A stretch of 64,000 nucleotides of DNA from Chryseobacterium balustinum (GCF_900168205.1 NZ_FUZE01000003.1:273797-337796), one strand, 5' to 3'. Positions 1 through 8,423 are shown, counted from the stretch's first letter. A program made the numbers and translations. The notes: generated by a model not told the origin, from the letters alone.

Positions 1-1
1 C

Positions 2-1120
2 GAGTCTATTCCATCAATGGTAACAATTTTAGGAGGACAACCTTTAACAGCAGAAATTCTTAAAAATAAAAAACCGTCTACCCAATTGGAAGCTGTAGCA
101 TTGGAAATTCTTACCAACATTGCTAAAGATCCTACATTCGCAGGAAAACCTTCTGCTGAAGTTGAAAAAATGATGAAGGATGAAATGAAAAATGCATTAG
201 ATCATTTCGGTCCGATGGCAAAGCAATATGATCTTAATTATGACCCAAGAGCAGAAATTGTAGGTGATAATTATGATGATTATTCTGAGAAGATTTATGG
301 GAATAATCATTACCAAGGCCCTGATGCTGAACACGGAACACATGTTTCCGGGATCATTGCAGGTTTGCCGCAAGGTAAAGAAGTACAATACGGTGTTGCA
401 TCTAGAGTTGCAAAAATAATGTCGGTAAGAACTGTTCCTAATGGTGATGAGAGAGATAAAGATGTTGCCAATGCGATAAGATATGCAGTAGACAACGGAG
501 CGAAAATTTTAAATATGAGTTTTGGAAAACCTGTTTCACCAGGTAAAAATGTAGTTTGGGATGCCTTTCAATATGCTCAGGATAAAGGTGTTCTTTTAGT
601 AAAAGCTGCCGGAAACGAAAATGAAGATGTTGCAGAACATTTGGCTTATCCTACGAACTTTAAAAACATTACAGACGAAGCCCCTTTTGTAAATAATGTA
701 ATGGTTGTAGGCGCAAGTACCAACAGAAACAACGAATTGAGAGCTAGTTTCTCAAATTATAATAAAAAAATGGTGAATGTATTTGCACCGGGAGAAGAAA
801 TTTATTCTACCGTTCCTACCAACGAATACAGTTATCAACAAGGAACTTCGATGGCATCTCCTGTAGCAGCGGGAGCAGCGGCAGTATTGCTTGCTTATAT
901 GCCCAATCTTAAACCTGTACAGATCATTGAAGCATTAGTGAAAACTAGCAACGCAAGTACAGAAAACGAGTTCGGAGAAAAATCTCAGGCAGGTGGAGTA
1001 ATCGATGTGAAAAAAGCTGCAGAGTATGCATATAATAATTTCTACGATGGAAAATCGACTACAGTGAAAACAAAAACTGTTAAAAAATCGAGACCCGTTA
1101 AGAAGTCTGTAAAGAAATAA
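2..1120 (+). CDS. S8 (subtilisin-like) serine peptidase, 3' part only
   Basis: C-terminal part of a subtilase. The frame is open to the window edge, so the first ATG (position 17) is internal and the true start lies upstream. Counting from that ATG, the catalytic His sits in HGTHVSG (His106), the oxyanion Asn in AAGN (Asn200) and the catalytic Ser in GTSMASP (Ser278). The catalytic Asp must be in the missing N-terminal part. The tail is Lys-rich and carries no T9SS sorting domain. Subtilases of this kind are usually exported proteases acting in the periplasm or outside the cell. A clear terminator follows, so this is the end of its transcript. Confidence 0.93.
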   Translation, partial: ESIPSMVTILGGQPLTAEILKNKKPSTQLEAVALEILTNIAKDPTFAGKPSAEVEKMMKDEMKNALDHFGPMAKQYDLNYDPRAEIVGDNYDDYSEKIYGNNHYQGPDAEHGTHVSGIIAGLPQGKEVQYGVASRVAKIMSVRTVPNGDERDKDVANAIRYAVDNGAKILNMSFGKPVSPGKNVVWDAFQYAQDKGVLLVKAAGNENEDVAEHLAYPTNFKNITDEAPFVNNVMVVGASTNRNNELRASFSNYNKKMVNVFAPGEEIYSTVPTNEYSYQQGTSMASPVAAGAAAVLLAYMPNLKPVQIIEALVKTSNASTENEFGEKSQAGGVIDVKKAAEYAYNNFYDGKSTTVKTKTVKKSRPVKKSVKK

Positions 1121-1145
1121 TAATCAGACAGATTGAAATAATTTA

Positions 1146-1181
1146 AAATAAAGCTTGAGTTTTTTCAGGCTTTATTTTTTT
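1146..1181 (+). terminator. Rho-independent terminator of the S8 peptidase gene
   Basis: Perfect 9-bp stem AAATAAAGC / GCTTTATTT (1146-1154 with 1169-1177) with a 14-nt loop, running into a T tract. Confidence 0.75.
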
Positions 1182-1194
1182 GAAATAAATAAAA

Positions 1195-1222
1195 TTTGGC
1201 ACGGTTTTTTGTATTATCTTTA
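1195..1222 (+). promoter_or_regulatory. Bacteroidetes-type promoter before the lipocalin-like lipoprotein
   Basis: TTTG at 1195-1198 and TATCTTTA at 1215-1222, close to the Bacteroidetes consensus TTTG-N19-TAnnTTTG. The spacer is 16 nt, shorter than ideal. It lies 25 nt before the start codon at 1247. Confidence 0.4.
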
Positions 1223-1246
1223 ATGTTAAAATAATAAAACTACAAT

Positions 1247-1744
1247 ATGAAAAAGCTATTACTTGCAGGTATAGTGGGAGCCTCACTTTTTGCAGTGTCT
1301 TGTTCCACAGTAAACAAAGCTAAAGACGCACAGGCTGTAAGGTCAGAATTTCTAAAAATGAAAGGCGATTGGCAGATTGTAAGCATCAATTATGATAAGG
1401 CCTACAAAATCAAACCTTTTGATGAAGGAGCAGATGCACAGTGTTTTGTAGGAAGTCATTGGAGATTTATACCAAATAATTATTCGGGTTCTTATACATT
1501 AAACGGAGGCGGTTCTTGTCCTCAGTTTATTCAGCCAATAAAGGTTGATATTAAGGGTAATGTTTTCACATTCAAAAAAATTGCAGACGGTACAAAGGCT
1601 AAACAAAATACAGCAGGTTATACTTTAACTGTAATCAATAATTCAACAGATCAGTTTTCTTTAGAACAAAATGTACCATTTGAAGGTAGCTCGATAAAAG
1701 TAGTTTACAATTTCGAAAGAACAGGAATGGATTATACTAAATAA
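1247..1744 (+). CDS. Lipocalin-like lipoprotein
   Basis: 165-aa protein with a lipoprotein signal peptide: charged MKK start, hydrophobic core and lipobox FAVSC with Cys19 as the acylation site. The mature part is beta-rich and Gly/Ser/Asn-rich with a Trp-containing early strand (MKGDWQIVSINY), as in the lipocalin-like lipoproteins common in Flavobacteriia. It would be anchored in the outer membrane or facing the periplasm. The ligand is unknown. It lies 20 bp upstream of an OmpA lipoprotein gene and is probably co-transcribed with it. The family call rests on overall pattern rather than a catalytic motif. Confidence 0.7.
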   Translation: MKKLLLAGIVGASLFAVSCSTVNKAKDAQAVRSEFLKMKGDWQIVSINYDKAYKIKPFDEGADAQCFVGSHWRFIPNNYSGSYTLNGGGSCPQFIQPIKVDIKGNVFTFKKIADGTKAKQNTAGYTLTVINNSTDQFSLEQNVPFEGSSIKVVYNFERTGMDYTK

Positions 1745-1764
1745 TTAATTAAAAATATTTTAAG

Positions 1765-2454
1765 ATGAAATTTAACAAAACATATATAGCAGCATTATTT
1801 TTATCATCAGCTTTGTTATTAACAAGTTGTGAAGCCGTACAAAATTCTAATCACCAGCAAAGAGGTACAGCCGCTGGAGCAGCTTCAGGAGCTGTAATTG
1901 GTGGTATATTGGGAAACAATGTAGGTAAAGGTAAAAATGCTGCACTAGGAGCTGTTTTAGGAGGTATTATTGGTGGGGTTACAGGTAATGTTATCGGTAG
2001 CAAAATGGATAAACAAGCGAAAGATATTAAAGAAACTCTTCCGGGCGCTGAAGTAGAAAGAGTAGGAGATGGTATTAAAATCACAATGAATGAAAGTATT
2101 GTTACTTTTGCATTTGATTCATCAGAGCTTACAGCGCTCGCTAAAACAAATCTTGATAAATTAACGAAAGTTTTAGTAGATAATCCAGATACAAACATCA
2201 ATATTTACGGACATACCGATAGCAAAGGCGCAGATGATTACAATCAAAAATTATCTGAAAGAAGAGCCAATTCTGTGAAATCTTATTTGATTTCTAAAGG
2301 AATTGCTTCTAGCAGATTGTTTGCTTCAGGTGAAGGAGAGTCTATGCCAGTTGCTTCAAATGATACCGATGCAGGAAGAGCTAAAAACAGAAGAGTAGAG
2401 TTTGCAATTACTGCAAATGAGAAAATGATTAATGACGCTCAACAAGGTCAATAG
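1765..2454 (+). CDS. OmpA family lipoprotein with glycine-zipper domain
   Basis: 229 aa. Signal peptide ends in lipobox LLTSC (Cys22). Residues about 33-80 form a glycine-zipper segment rich in GxxxG (AAGAASGAVIGGILG), which can insert into or associate with membranes. Residues about 110-220 are an OmpA-like peptidoglycan-binding domain: GHTDSKGADDYN, LSERRA and the AKNRRVEF signature near the end. The likely role is to tie the outer membrane to peptidoglycan. It shares an operon with the lipocalin-like gene and is followed by a strong terminator. Confidence 0.92.
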   Translation: MKFNKTYIAALFLSSALLLTSCEAVQNSNHQQRGTAAGAASGAVIGGILGNNVGKGKNAALGAVLGGIIGGVTGNVIGSKMDKQAKDIKETLPGAEVERVGDGIKITMNESIVTFAFDSSELTALAKTNLDKLTKVLVDNPDTNINIYGHTDSKGADDYNQKLSERRANSVKSYLISKGIASSRLFASGEGESMPVASNDTDAGRAKNRRVEFAITANEKMINDAQQGQ

Positions 2455-2481
2455 TCATTTAACATATAAATATTATTTTTT

Positions 2482-2504
2482 AAACCGCTTTGGCGGTTTT
2501 TTTT
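2482..2504 (+). terminator. Terminator after the OmpA lipoprotein gene
   Basis: Stem AAACCGC / GCGGTTT (2482-2488 with 2493-2499), 4-nt loop, followed by eight T. The next gene could be read as open from 2490, but that would start inside this terminator, which argues for the later start at 2565. Confidence 0.85.
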
Positions 2505-2539
2505 GTATTTTTATGGCTAATTTTTGTTCGTAAAATCAG

Positions 2540-2547
2540 TATTTTTG
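2540..2547 (+). promoter_or_regulatory. -7 box TATTTTTG for the UbiA-DprE-like operon
   Basis: Exact match to TAnnTTTG, 17 nt before the ATG at 2565. The nearest upstream TTTG (2523-2526) is only 13 nt away, so the -33 element is weak. Confidence 0.4.
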
Positions 2548-2564
2548 CAATCGAAACCACATTA

Positions 2565-3476
2565 ATGAAGAAATATTTAAAACTCCTTCGAGTAGAACAA
2601 TGGGTAAAGAATCTTTTTGTTTTCGTTCCACTTTTTTTCTCTGGCAATGTTAAAAATTTAGATTTACTTAGTAAAAGTATTTTTGCATTTATCATATTCT
2701 CTCTGGCTGCAGGTGTTGTCTATATTCTTAATGATTATAACGACATAGAAGCAGACCAAAAGCACCCCGAAAAAAGAAGACGTCCGCTTGCGAGTGGCGC
2801 TGTTTCAAAGAAAACAGCAATAAGTATTCTGATAGGTTTAATTATTGTAGATGTTGCTCTTATTTTATTTGCACAATTCTATTTTCATCGCCCAGTCTGG
2901 AAATTTGCTTTCATTATTGCATTTTATTTTGTAATGAATCTTGCGTACACCTTCAAGCTGAAACATGTTCCAATTGTTGATATTTTTATCATTGCCATTG
3001 GCTTTGTTCTTCGTGTACAGGCAGGTGGTTACATCACAGGGATTTTCATTTCGCAATGGGCAACTTTGTTAACTTTTGTCTTAGCATTGGTTTTAGCGAT
3101 AGGAAAGCGTAGGGGAGAGCTCATCAATGCGCAGGTTTCGGGTAAGACAAGAAAAGCTTTAGATGGTTATAACGTACAGTTTGCAGATATTGCACTTTCT
3201 ATTTCTGTGACTTTGGCGATTATTTGTTACCTGATGTTTACACTTTCGCCTGAAGTTCAGCAAAAGTCACATTCCAGTATTTTTTATACCGTAATATTTG
3301 TTGTTTTTGCATTTCTAAGATACTTGCAACAAACATTGGTTTATAATCGAACAGAATCTCCTACAAAAATTTTATACCGAGACCGGTATATCCAGATTAC
3401 GCTCGTTTTGTGGGTAATCTCGTTTTTAATATTGATTTATTTTAAACACAGTATTCTTAATTTTAATTTACTGTAA
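2565..3476 (+). CDS. UbiA-family prenyltransferase, decaprenyl-phosphate phosphoribosyltransferase-like
   Basis: 303-aa polytopic membrane protein. The UbiA signature is present: NDYNDIEAD at residues 56-64, then RRPLASG. The ATG at 2565 is preferred over 2490 because the earlier one lies within the preceding terminator and upstream of the -7 box. Mycobacterial Rv3806c-type enzymes transfer 5-phosphoribose from PRPP to polyprenyl phosphate. The downstream DprE1-like, DprE2-like and HAD phosphatase genes favour that role over quinone or heme biosynthesis. It ends 2 bp before the next gene. The exact substrate is inferred from context. Confidence 0.85.
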   Translation: MKKYLKLLRVEQWVKNLFVFVPLFFSGNVKNLDLLSKSIFAFIIFSLAAGVVYILNDYNDIEADQKHPEKRRRPLASGAVSKKTAISILIGLIIVDVALILFAQFYFHRPVWKFAFIIAFYFVMNLAYTFKLKHVPIVDIFIIAIGFVLRVQAGGYITGIFISQWATLLTFVLALVLAIGKRRGELINAQVSGKTRKALDGYNVQFADIALSISVTLAIICYLMFTLSPEVQQKSHSSIFYTVIFVVFAFLRYLQQTLVYNRTESPTKILYRDRYIQITLVLWVISFLILIYFKHSILNFNLL

Positions 3477-3478
3477 TT

Positions 3479-4795
3479 ATGAAACAAAATTTCATACAAA
3501 AAGTTACAAACTGGGGCAATTTTCCTATTGTGGAAAAAGAGATGAAGTCGGAAGACAGCTTCAGAAAGATTAAAGAATTTGTGCAGAACCATAACGAGCT
3601 GATTGCTAGAGGAAACGGAAGATGTTATGGTGATGCTTCGTTGGGAGAAAGTATTTTTTCTACTAAAAAATTAAATAAATTTATAAGTTTCGACAGATTA
3701 AATGGAATTTTAGAATGCGAATCTGGTGTTTTATTGTCTGATGTTTTAGAAATATCAGTTCCGCAAGGATATTTTCTTTATGTAACGCCCGGAACAAAAC
3801 TGATTTCCATTGGTGGTGCAATTGCATCTGATGTTCATGGGAAAAATCATCATTCTGAAGGTTGTTTTTCAGAATATGTAATTGATTTTAAATTAATGAC
3901 AGAGAATGGCGACATTATTATCTGTTCAAAAGAAGAAAATTCCAACAAATTTTATGCGACCATCGGCGGAATGGGACTTACAGGAATTATTCTTTCGGCT
4001 CGATTTAAGCTTAAAAATATAGAAACAGCCTATATTCGTCAGGAAAGTATTAAAGCTGAAAACTTAGACGAAATATTTAAATTATTTGACGAAAGCGAAA
4101 GCTGGACTTACACCGTGGCATGGATCGACTGTCTGCAAAAAGGTAAAGATATCGGAAGAAGTATTCTGATGAGAGGTGAACATGCTTTTGCACATGAGCT
4201 TCCTCAAAAATTATCAAAAAATCCTCTAAGATTAAAGAAAAAGTTTTCTCCGACTGTGCCGTTCTATTTTCCCGGATTTGTTTTAAATGCTCTTACCGTA
4301 AAGCTTTTTAATCTGTTATATTTCAAAAGACAGACAAAAAAAGAGGTGAAGAATATTATCGATTACGAAACCTATTTCTATCCGTTGGATGCGATTAATG
4401 ATTGGAATAAAATTTATGGTAAATCAGGGTTCATCCAATATCAAATGGTGATTCCGAAAGAAAATGGAAAAGAAGGAATGAGAAAAATTCTTGAAACCAT
4501 TGCCAACAGCGGCAACGGTTCTTTCCTTGCCGTATTAAAATTATTCGGAAAAAATAACCCTGAAGCATATAATTCTTTCCCCATCGAAGGCTATACTTTA
4601 GCATTAGACTTTAAGGTAAATTCTAAGCTGAAAAAATTGGTTGAGCAATTAGATCAAACCGTTCAGGAATTTGGAGGGAGAATTTATCTTACCAAAGACA
4701 GCATGAGTAAATCTTCGCTTACCAATTATCTTAAAAATGTAGAAAGTTCGAAATTTGTGTCTTTACAGCACAAAAGAATCTTAAATAATAAGTAA
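3479..4795 (+). CDS. FAD-binding oxidoreductase, DprE1-like (decaprenylphosphoryl-ribose 2'-oxidase family)
   Basis: 438 aa. The N-terminal FAD_binding_4 domain (PCMH fold) shows GRCYGD near residue 50 and the Gly-rich IGGAIASDVHGKNHH segment typical of sugar oxidases of this class; the C-terminal half resembles the D-arabinono-lactone oxidase domain. DprE1 oxidises the 2'-OH of lipid-linked ribose to a keto intermediate, which DprE2 reduces to arabinose. The next gene, 1 bp downstream, is the matching SDR. A second, unrelated and broken FAD_binding_4 gene occurs at 45960-47429. Confidence 0.85.
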   Translation: MKQNFIQKVTNWGNFPIVEKEMKSEDSFRKIKEFVQNHNELIARGNGRCYGDASLGESIFSTKKLNKFISFDRLNGILECESGVLLSDVLEISVPQGYFLYVTPGTKLISIGGAIASDVHGKNHHSEGCFSEYVIDFKLMTENGDIIICSKEENSNKFYATIGGMGLTGIILSARFKLKNIETAYIRQESIKAENLDEIFKLFDESESWTYTVAWIDCLQKGKDIGRSILMRGEHAFAHELPQKLSKNPLRLKKKFSPTVPFYFPGFVLNALTVKLFNLLYFKRQTKKEVKNIIDYETYFYPLDAINDWNKIYGKSGFIQYQMVIPKENGKEGMRKILETIANSGNGSFLAVLKLFGKNNPEAYNSFPIEGYTLALDFKVNSKLKKLVEQLDQTVQEFGGRIYLTKDSMSKSSLTNYLKNVESSKFVSLQHKRILNNK

Positions 4796-4796
4796 A

Positions 4797-5522
4797 ATGA
4801 TAGTTCTCGGAAGTACATCTGAAGTAGCGCAGGCTTTTGTGGAAAAAGCTTTGCAGGAAGGCGAAAAATATGAAAGAATCTATCTTTTTACCTCAAATAA
4901 AGAAGCAACGGAACGTTTTGCAAAACATATTGATGTGAAATTTCTGCAGCAATCTGAAATTATTGAACTCAATCTGACCAAAAATATCAATTATTTTGAT
5001 TTTGATCATGTTAATTCAAATGTTTTGTTTTGTGCGACCGGTTATTTGGGAGAAAGTACTGAAGATGGTTTGTACGACAATAAAAATACAGAGCGAATTA
5101 TTGACATTAATTACTCAAAATTAGTTCCTGTGATGAATTATTTTGCGCAAAAATTTGAAAGTAAAAGGTCTGGAACAATTATCGGTTTATCATCGGTTGC
5201 AGGAGATAGAGGAAGGCAGAGTAATTTTATTTACGGAAGTGCAAAAGCGGCGTTTACAGCTTATTTAAGTGGACTTCGTAATTATCTTTTCGAAAAAAAG
5301 GTTCATGTTTTAACTATAAAACCTGGTTTTATGGCAACAAAAATGACCGAAGGTTTACCATTAAATCCGAAATTGACAGCAACGCCAAAGCAGGCTGCAG
5401 AATGTATTTACAAAGCATTCAAAAAACAAAAAAATGTTGCATACGTTTTACCGATTTGGGGCGTTATTATGATGATTATTAGGAATATTCCTGAGTTTAT
5501 ATTTAAAAAATTAAAGCTTTAA
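4797..5522 (+). CDS. Short-chain dehydrogenase, DprE2-like
   Basis: 241-aa SDR. It begins with a GSTSEVA nucleotide-binding motif at residues 5-11, has the catalytic Ser at 132/133 (GLSS) and the YxxxK pair Tyr146/Lys150 (YGSAK). The TSE version of the Gly-rich loop is typical of the DprE2-like group. The C-terminus has a hydrophobic, probably membrane-associated segment (WGVIMMIIRNI). It would reduce the 2'-keto lipid made by the upstream oxidase. It is embedded in the operon (1-bp and 7-bp gaps). Confidence 0.83.
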   Translation: MIVLGSTSEVAQAFVEKALQEGEKYERIYLFTSNKEATERFAKHIDVKFLQQSEIIELNLTKNINYFDFDHVNSNVLFCATGYLGESTEDGLYDNKNTERIIDINYSKLVPVMNYFAQKFESKRSGTIIGLSSVAGDRGRQSNFIYGSAKAAFTAYLSGLRNYLFEKKVHVLTIKPGFMATKMTEGLPLNPKLTATPKQAAECIYKAFKKQKNVAYVLPIWGVIMMIIRNIPEFIFKKLKL

Positions 5523-5529
5523 CTGTAAT

Positions 5530-6117
5530 ATGAAAAAACTGTATTGTTTTGATTTTGACGGAACTATCACTTATAAAGATACCATGTTTATGTATCTTAA
5601 ATTTTACAATCCTTCAAAATTCCGGGTTCAATTTTTGAAACATATTCCGCTTTTTATTTTATTAAAACTAAAATTGGCAGAAACTGAAAAAGTAAAAAAA
5701 AGCTTCATTGGTTCTGTGTTGAAAGGTCAGTTGCAGTCTAAAATTGAAGAAAAGTCTAAACAGTTTTTCGAGGAACATTATCCTAAAATAGTAAGAGAGA
5801 ATGCTTTAGACTTTATTAAAAATATAGATAGACAAAATACACGCAGTCTTATGGTGACGGCTTCTCTTGATATCTGGACTCAACCTTTTGCCGACAAATT
5901 GCAGATGAATCTTATTTCTACAAAGGCGGAGTTCAAAAATGGGATTTTTACAGGAAACTTTATAGGCAAAAACTGCAACGGAGAAGAGAAATTAGAACGC
6001 ATAAAAAAAGAAATTTCAGACGATAAGTATGATAAAATCATAGCGTTCGGAGATACTTCCGGAGATAAGCCAATGCTGAAATGGGCAAATGAGGGTCATT
6101 ACCAATTTTTTCATTAA
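5530..6117 (+). CDS. HAD-IB family phosphatase
   Basis: 195 aa. HAD motif I is FDFDGT at residues 8-13 with the nucleophile and acid/base Asp pair, motif II is MVTASLD, and motif IV is FGDTSGDKPML near the C-terminus. This is the phosphoserine-phosphatase-like HAD-IB group. A hydrophobic stretch (FLKHIPLFILLKLKL) may associate with membrane. By position it could remove the 5-phosphate from the lipid-linked phosphoribose, the step done by a PAP2 phosphatase in mycobacteria. HAD domains are fused to UbiA domains in other bacteria. Substrate not proven. Confidence 0.83.
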   Translation: MKKLYCFDFDGTITYKDTMFMYLKFYNPSKFRVQFLKHIPLFILLKLKLAETEKVKKSFIGSVLKGQLQSKIEEKSKQFFEEHYPKIVRENALDFIKNIDRQNTRSLMVTASLDIWTQPFADKLQMNLISTKAEFKNGIFTGNFIGKNCNGEEKLERIKKEISDDKYDKIIAFGDTSGDKPMLKWANEGHYQFFH

Positions 6118-6141
6118 TTTTGAAGGATTAATAAAAGTAAA

Positions 6142-6612
6142 ATGAATAAACTGCTGATTTTTTGTTTTGCAACCTTAATGAGTTGCACAAGCACAATTGC
6201 ACAAAAATCTGAAGATATGCAGAGTAAAGCTGAAATTATAAAGTCTGAATCGCAAGGTGGAACCGAACAGCCCGGCTTTGTAATCATCAAAAATGAACAG
6301 GAATTTCAGAATGTAATACAATCTAAACAGGGAACTTCTCTTGTAGAAGTAGGAAGTGAGCCTGTGATGAAATATCCTGCATTTCCTGTTGGTAAAAAGG
6401 TAGTTGTGTATAATCTAGGTTCATTCAGATCTGGCGATCATACAATAAGAGAAATAAAAAGTATTTCTGTAAAAGATAATGTGCTGTATGTGGAAGTACC
6501 GATGTATGAATCGGGCGGAATGGAAATTCAGATGCTTTCAAATCCTTGGTTTATCTTTACAGTTCCTTCAAGTTATAAATTCACTTCAGTACAATTAAAA
6601 TCTTCAAAATAA
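6142..6612 (+). CDS. PrcB C-terminal-like secreted protein
   Basis: 156 aa with an N-terminal signal; Cys15 in TLMSC could be a weak lipobox, or signal peptidase I could cut after TIAQ. The body matches the PrcB C-terminal-like pattern: a QPGFVIIKNEQEF strand-helix start, a central VGKKVVVYNLGSFRSGDH and a final FTVPSSYKFTSVQL strand. PrcB-like domains are small beta proteins associated with envelope protease complexes in some bacteria; the function here is unknown. It sits between the HAD gene (24 bp) and the cysteine desulfurase gene (2 bp). Confidence 0.6.
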   Translation: MNKLLIFCFATLMSCTSTIAQKSEDMQSKAEIIKSESQGGTEQPGFVIIKNEQEFQNVIQSKQGTSLVEVGSEPVMKYPAFPVGKKVVVYNLGSFRSGDHTIREIKSISVKDNVLYVEVPMYESGGMEIQMLSNPWFIFTVPSSYKFTSVQLKSSK

Positions 6613-6614
6613 AA

Positions 6615-7790
6615 ATGAATAAAATATATTTAGATAACGCTGCTACAACGCCTCTTTCAGAAGAAGTAATCGATGCAATGGTTGATACGATGAAAATGAA
6701 TTTCGGAAACCCTTCTTCTACACACAGTTTTGGTCAGGATGCAAAAATCCTTATAGAAAATGTAAGAAGGCAGGTTGCAGATTATCTACATGTAACGCCT
6801 GCTGAGATTATTTTCACCTCTTGCGGTACAGAATCTAATAATATGATTATCAAATCAAGTGTTGAGCATCTTGGTATTGAAAGAATCATAAGCTCTCCAA
6901 TGGAGCACAAATGTGTTTCTGAGAGTATTCTGGATATGAAAAACAGAAAAGGGGTAGAGGTTGCTTACATTCGTCCTAACGAAAAAGGAGATATTGATTT
7001 AGCTAAATTAGAAGAATTACTAAAAAGTTCAGATAAAAAAACATTGGTGAGCTTAATGCATGCCAATAACGAAATCGGAAATATCGTTGACATTAAGAAA
7101 ATTGCACAGCTTTGCAAAGAGAGCAATGCGCTTTTCCATTCTGATACCGTTCAGACAATGGCGCATATGAATCTTGATTTCTCAGATATTCCTGTTGATT
7201 TTGCATCTTGCAGTGCGCATAAATTTCATGGCCCGAAAGGAATTGGTTTTGCATTTATCAGAAAAGCAAGCGGCTTAAAAGGGATTATTACAGGCGGTCC
7301 GCAAGAAAGAAGCTTGAGAGCAGGAACAGAAAATGTTGCCGGTATTGCCGGTTTAGGAAAAGCTCTGGAGCTTTCATTAAATAATATGGAAGCTTACACA
7401 GAACATATGCAGACTATTAAACAGTACACAATCGACAGAGTTGCTGCAGAAATTCCGGGAGTAAAGTTTAACGGTAGAAGTTCAGAGGCTGACAATAGCT
7501 TATACACTGTGGTAAGTCTTTTACTTCCCTACAAAAATCCTTTAATCGGATTGCAACTTGATATGAAAGGGATTGCTGTTTCACAAGGAAGTGCATGCTC
7601 TTCAGGAGCATCAAAACCTTCTATGGTAATGATGATGGTACTTTCTGAGGATGAAATGGATAATTGCACACCTTTGCGTGTATCTTTCAGCCACATGACG
7701 ACAAAAGACGATATTGATGCTTTTGTGACCGCTTTAAAAGAAATTTCTAAAGATTTCGTTATAGAAAATACAAATGTTGAGCATAGATAG
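6615..7790 (+). CDS. Cysteine desulfurase (NifS/IscS type, PLP-dependent)
   Basis: 391 aa, full length for the class V aminotransferase family. PLP-binding Lys203 lies in SCSAHKFHGPKG, and the sulfur-accepting Cys328 in the flexible loop SQGSACSSGA. It removes sulfur from L-cysteine as a persulfide for Fe-S cluster assembly, tRNA thiolation or cofactors. The long active-site loop resembles group I (IscS/NifS) enzymes. No iscU/sufU partner is adjacent. It is the last gene of the run starting at 2565 and ends about 70 bp before trxA. Confidence 0.92.
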   Translation: MNKIYLDNAATTPLSEEVIDAMVDTMKMNFGNPSSTHSFGQDAKILIENVRRQVADYLHVTPAEIIFTSCGTESNNMIIKSSVEHLGIERIISSPMEHKCVSESILDMKNRKGVEVAYIRPNEKGDIDLAKLEELLKSSDKKTLVSLMHANNEIGNIVDIKKIAQLCKESNALFHSDTVQTMAHMNLDFSDIPVDFASCSAHKFHGPKGIGFAFIRKASGLKGIITGGPQERSLRAGTENVAGIAGLGKALELSLNNMEAYTEHMQTIKQYTIDRVAAEIPGVKFNGRSSEADNSLYTVVSLLLPYKNPLIGLQLDMKGIAVSQGSACSSGASKPSMVMMMVLSEDEMDNCTPLRVSFSHMTTKDDIDAFVTALKEISKDFVIENTNVEHR

Positions 7791-7809
7791 GCTTTTCATT
7801 TTAAAGTGG

Positions 7810-7817
7810 TAATTTTG
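7810..7817 (+). promoter_or_regulatory. -7 box TAATTTTG before trxA
   Basis: Exact TAnnTTTG match 45 nt before the trxA start codon; no well-placed -33 TTTG was found. Confidence 0.35.
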
Positions 7818-7862
7818 AATTAGGAAAATAAATAAGAATATTAATAATTAAAAGATAAAAAA

Positions 7863-8180
7863 ATGGCTTTAGAAATTACGGATAGCTCGTTTCAGGAAAC
7901 GGTTTTAAAATCAGACAAACCGGTATTGGTAGACTTTTGGGCAGTATGGTGCGGACCGTGCAGAACTTTAGGACCAATCATCGAAGAAGTTGCAACAGAT
8001 TTTGAAGGAAAAGCTGTCGTAGGAAAAGTAGATGTAGACAACAACCAGGAAATTTCTATGCAATATGGAATTAGAAATATCCCTACAGTTCTTATTTTCA
8101 AGAATGGTGAAGTAGTAGATAAATTGGTTGGAGTTACTCCAAAAGAAGTAATCGCTGAGAAATTAAGCGCACACTTGTAA
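7863..8180 (+). CDS. trxA: Thioredoxin
   Basis: 105 aa, the normal thioredoxin length. The redox motif WCGPC is at residues 29-33, the cis-Pro segment is IRNIPTVL, and the FKNGEVVDKLVG strand follows. It reduces cytoplasmic disulfides and is recycled by thioredoxin reductase. There is no signal peptide, unlike the exported thioredoxin-fold protein at 53951-55114. It is a single-gene transcript with its own -7 box and terminator. Confidence 0.96.
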   Translation: MALEITDSSFQETVLKSDKPVLVDFWAVWCGPCRTLGPIIEEVATDFEGKAVVGKVDVDNNQEISMQYGIRNIPTVLIFKNGEVVDKLVGVTPKEVIAEKLSAHL

Positions 8181-8201
8181 AAAAAATACTTTGATAATGA
8201 G

Positions 8202-8228
8202 TGCTTTCCGTTATGGGAAGCATTTTTT
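8202..8228 (+). terminator. Terminator of trxA
   Basis: 8-bp stem TGCTTTCC / GGGAAGCA (one G-T pair) with a 5-nt loop and six following T. Confidence 0.75.
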
Positions 8229-8239
8229 GTTTCTAAAAG

Positions 8240-8270
8240 TTTGCAAGACTATTAAAAATTTGTATTTTTG
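8240..8270 (+). promoter_or_regulatory. Consensus Bacteroidetes promoter of the forward tRNA-Asp
   Basis: TTTG at 8240-8243, exactly 19 nt spacer, and TATTTTTG at 8263-8270. This is a full match to TTTG-N19-TAnnTTTG. The tRNA begins 40 nt further on. Confidence 0.8.
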
Positions 8271-8310
8271 CACCACAATAAAGGAAGATACTTCTTTAGG
8301 TATTGTAAAA

Positions 8311-8384
8311 GATCCGGTAGTTCAGCTGGTTAGAATGCCGCCCTGTCACGGCGGAGGTCGCGGGTTCGAGTCCCGTCCGGATCG
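8311..8384 (+). tRNA. tRNA-Asp (GTC)
   Basis: 74-nt cloverleaf. The acceptor arm GATCCGG pairs with CCGGATC, with discriminator G at 8384. The anticodon arm CCGCC-CTGTCAC-GGCGG has anticodon GTC at 8345-8347. The T arm contains GGTTCGAGTCC. The CCA end is not encoded. Two identical copies lie on the opposite strand at 9153 and 9261. Confidence 0.97.
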
Positions 8385-8387
8385 CAT

Positions 8388-8423
8388 AAAAGCTTTAAAA
8401 CATTTTGTTTTAAAGCTTTTTTT
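8388..8423 (+). terminator. Terminator of the forward tRNA-Asp
   Basis: 14-bp perfect stem AAAAGCTTTAAAAC / GTTTTAAAGCTTTT with a 5-nt loop and a T run. Nearly the same hairpin follows the reverse tRNA pair (9116-9149), so gene plus terminator form a roughly 110-bp inverted repeat. Confidence 0.8.

Noticed and set aside
1851..2201. 116-codon minus-strand frame inside the OmpA gene
   Set aside because: Antisense shadow of the glycine-rich coding sequence.
2490..2564. N-terminal extension of the UbiA-like protein
   Set aside because: Begins inside the terminator of the previous gene; the family start MKKYLKLLR is at 2565.
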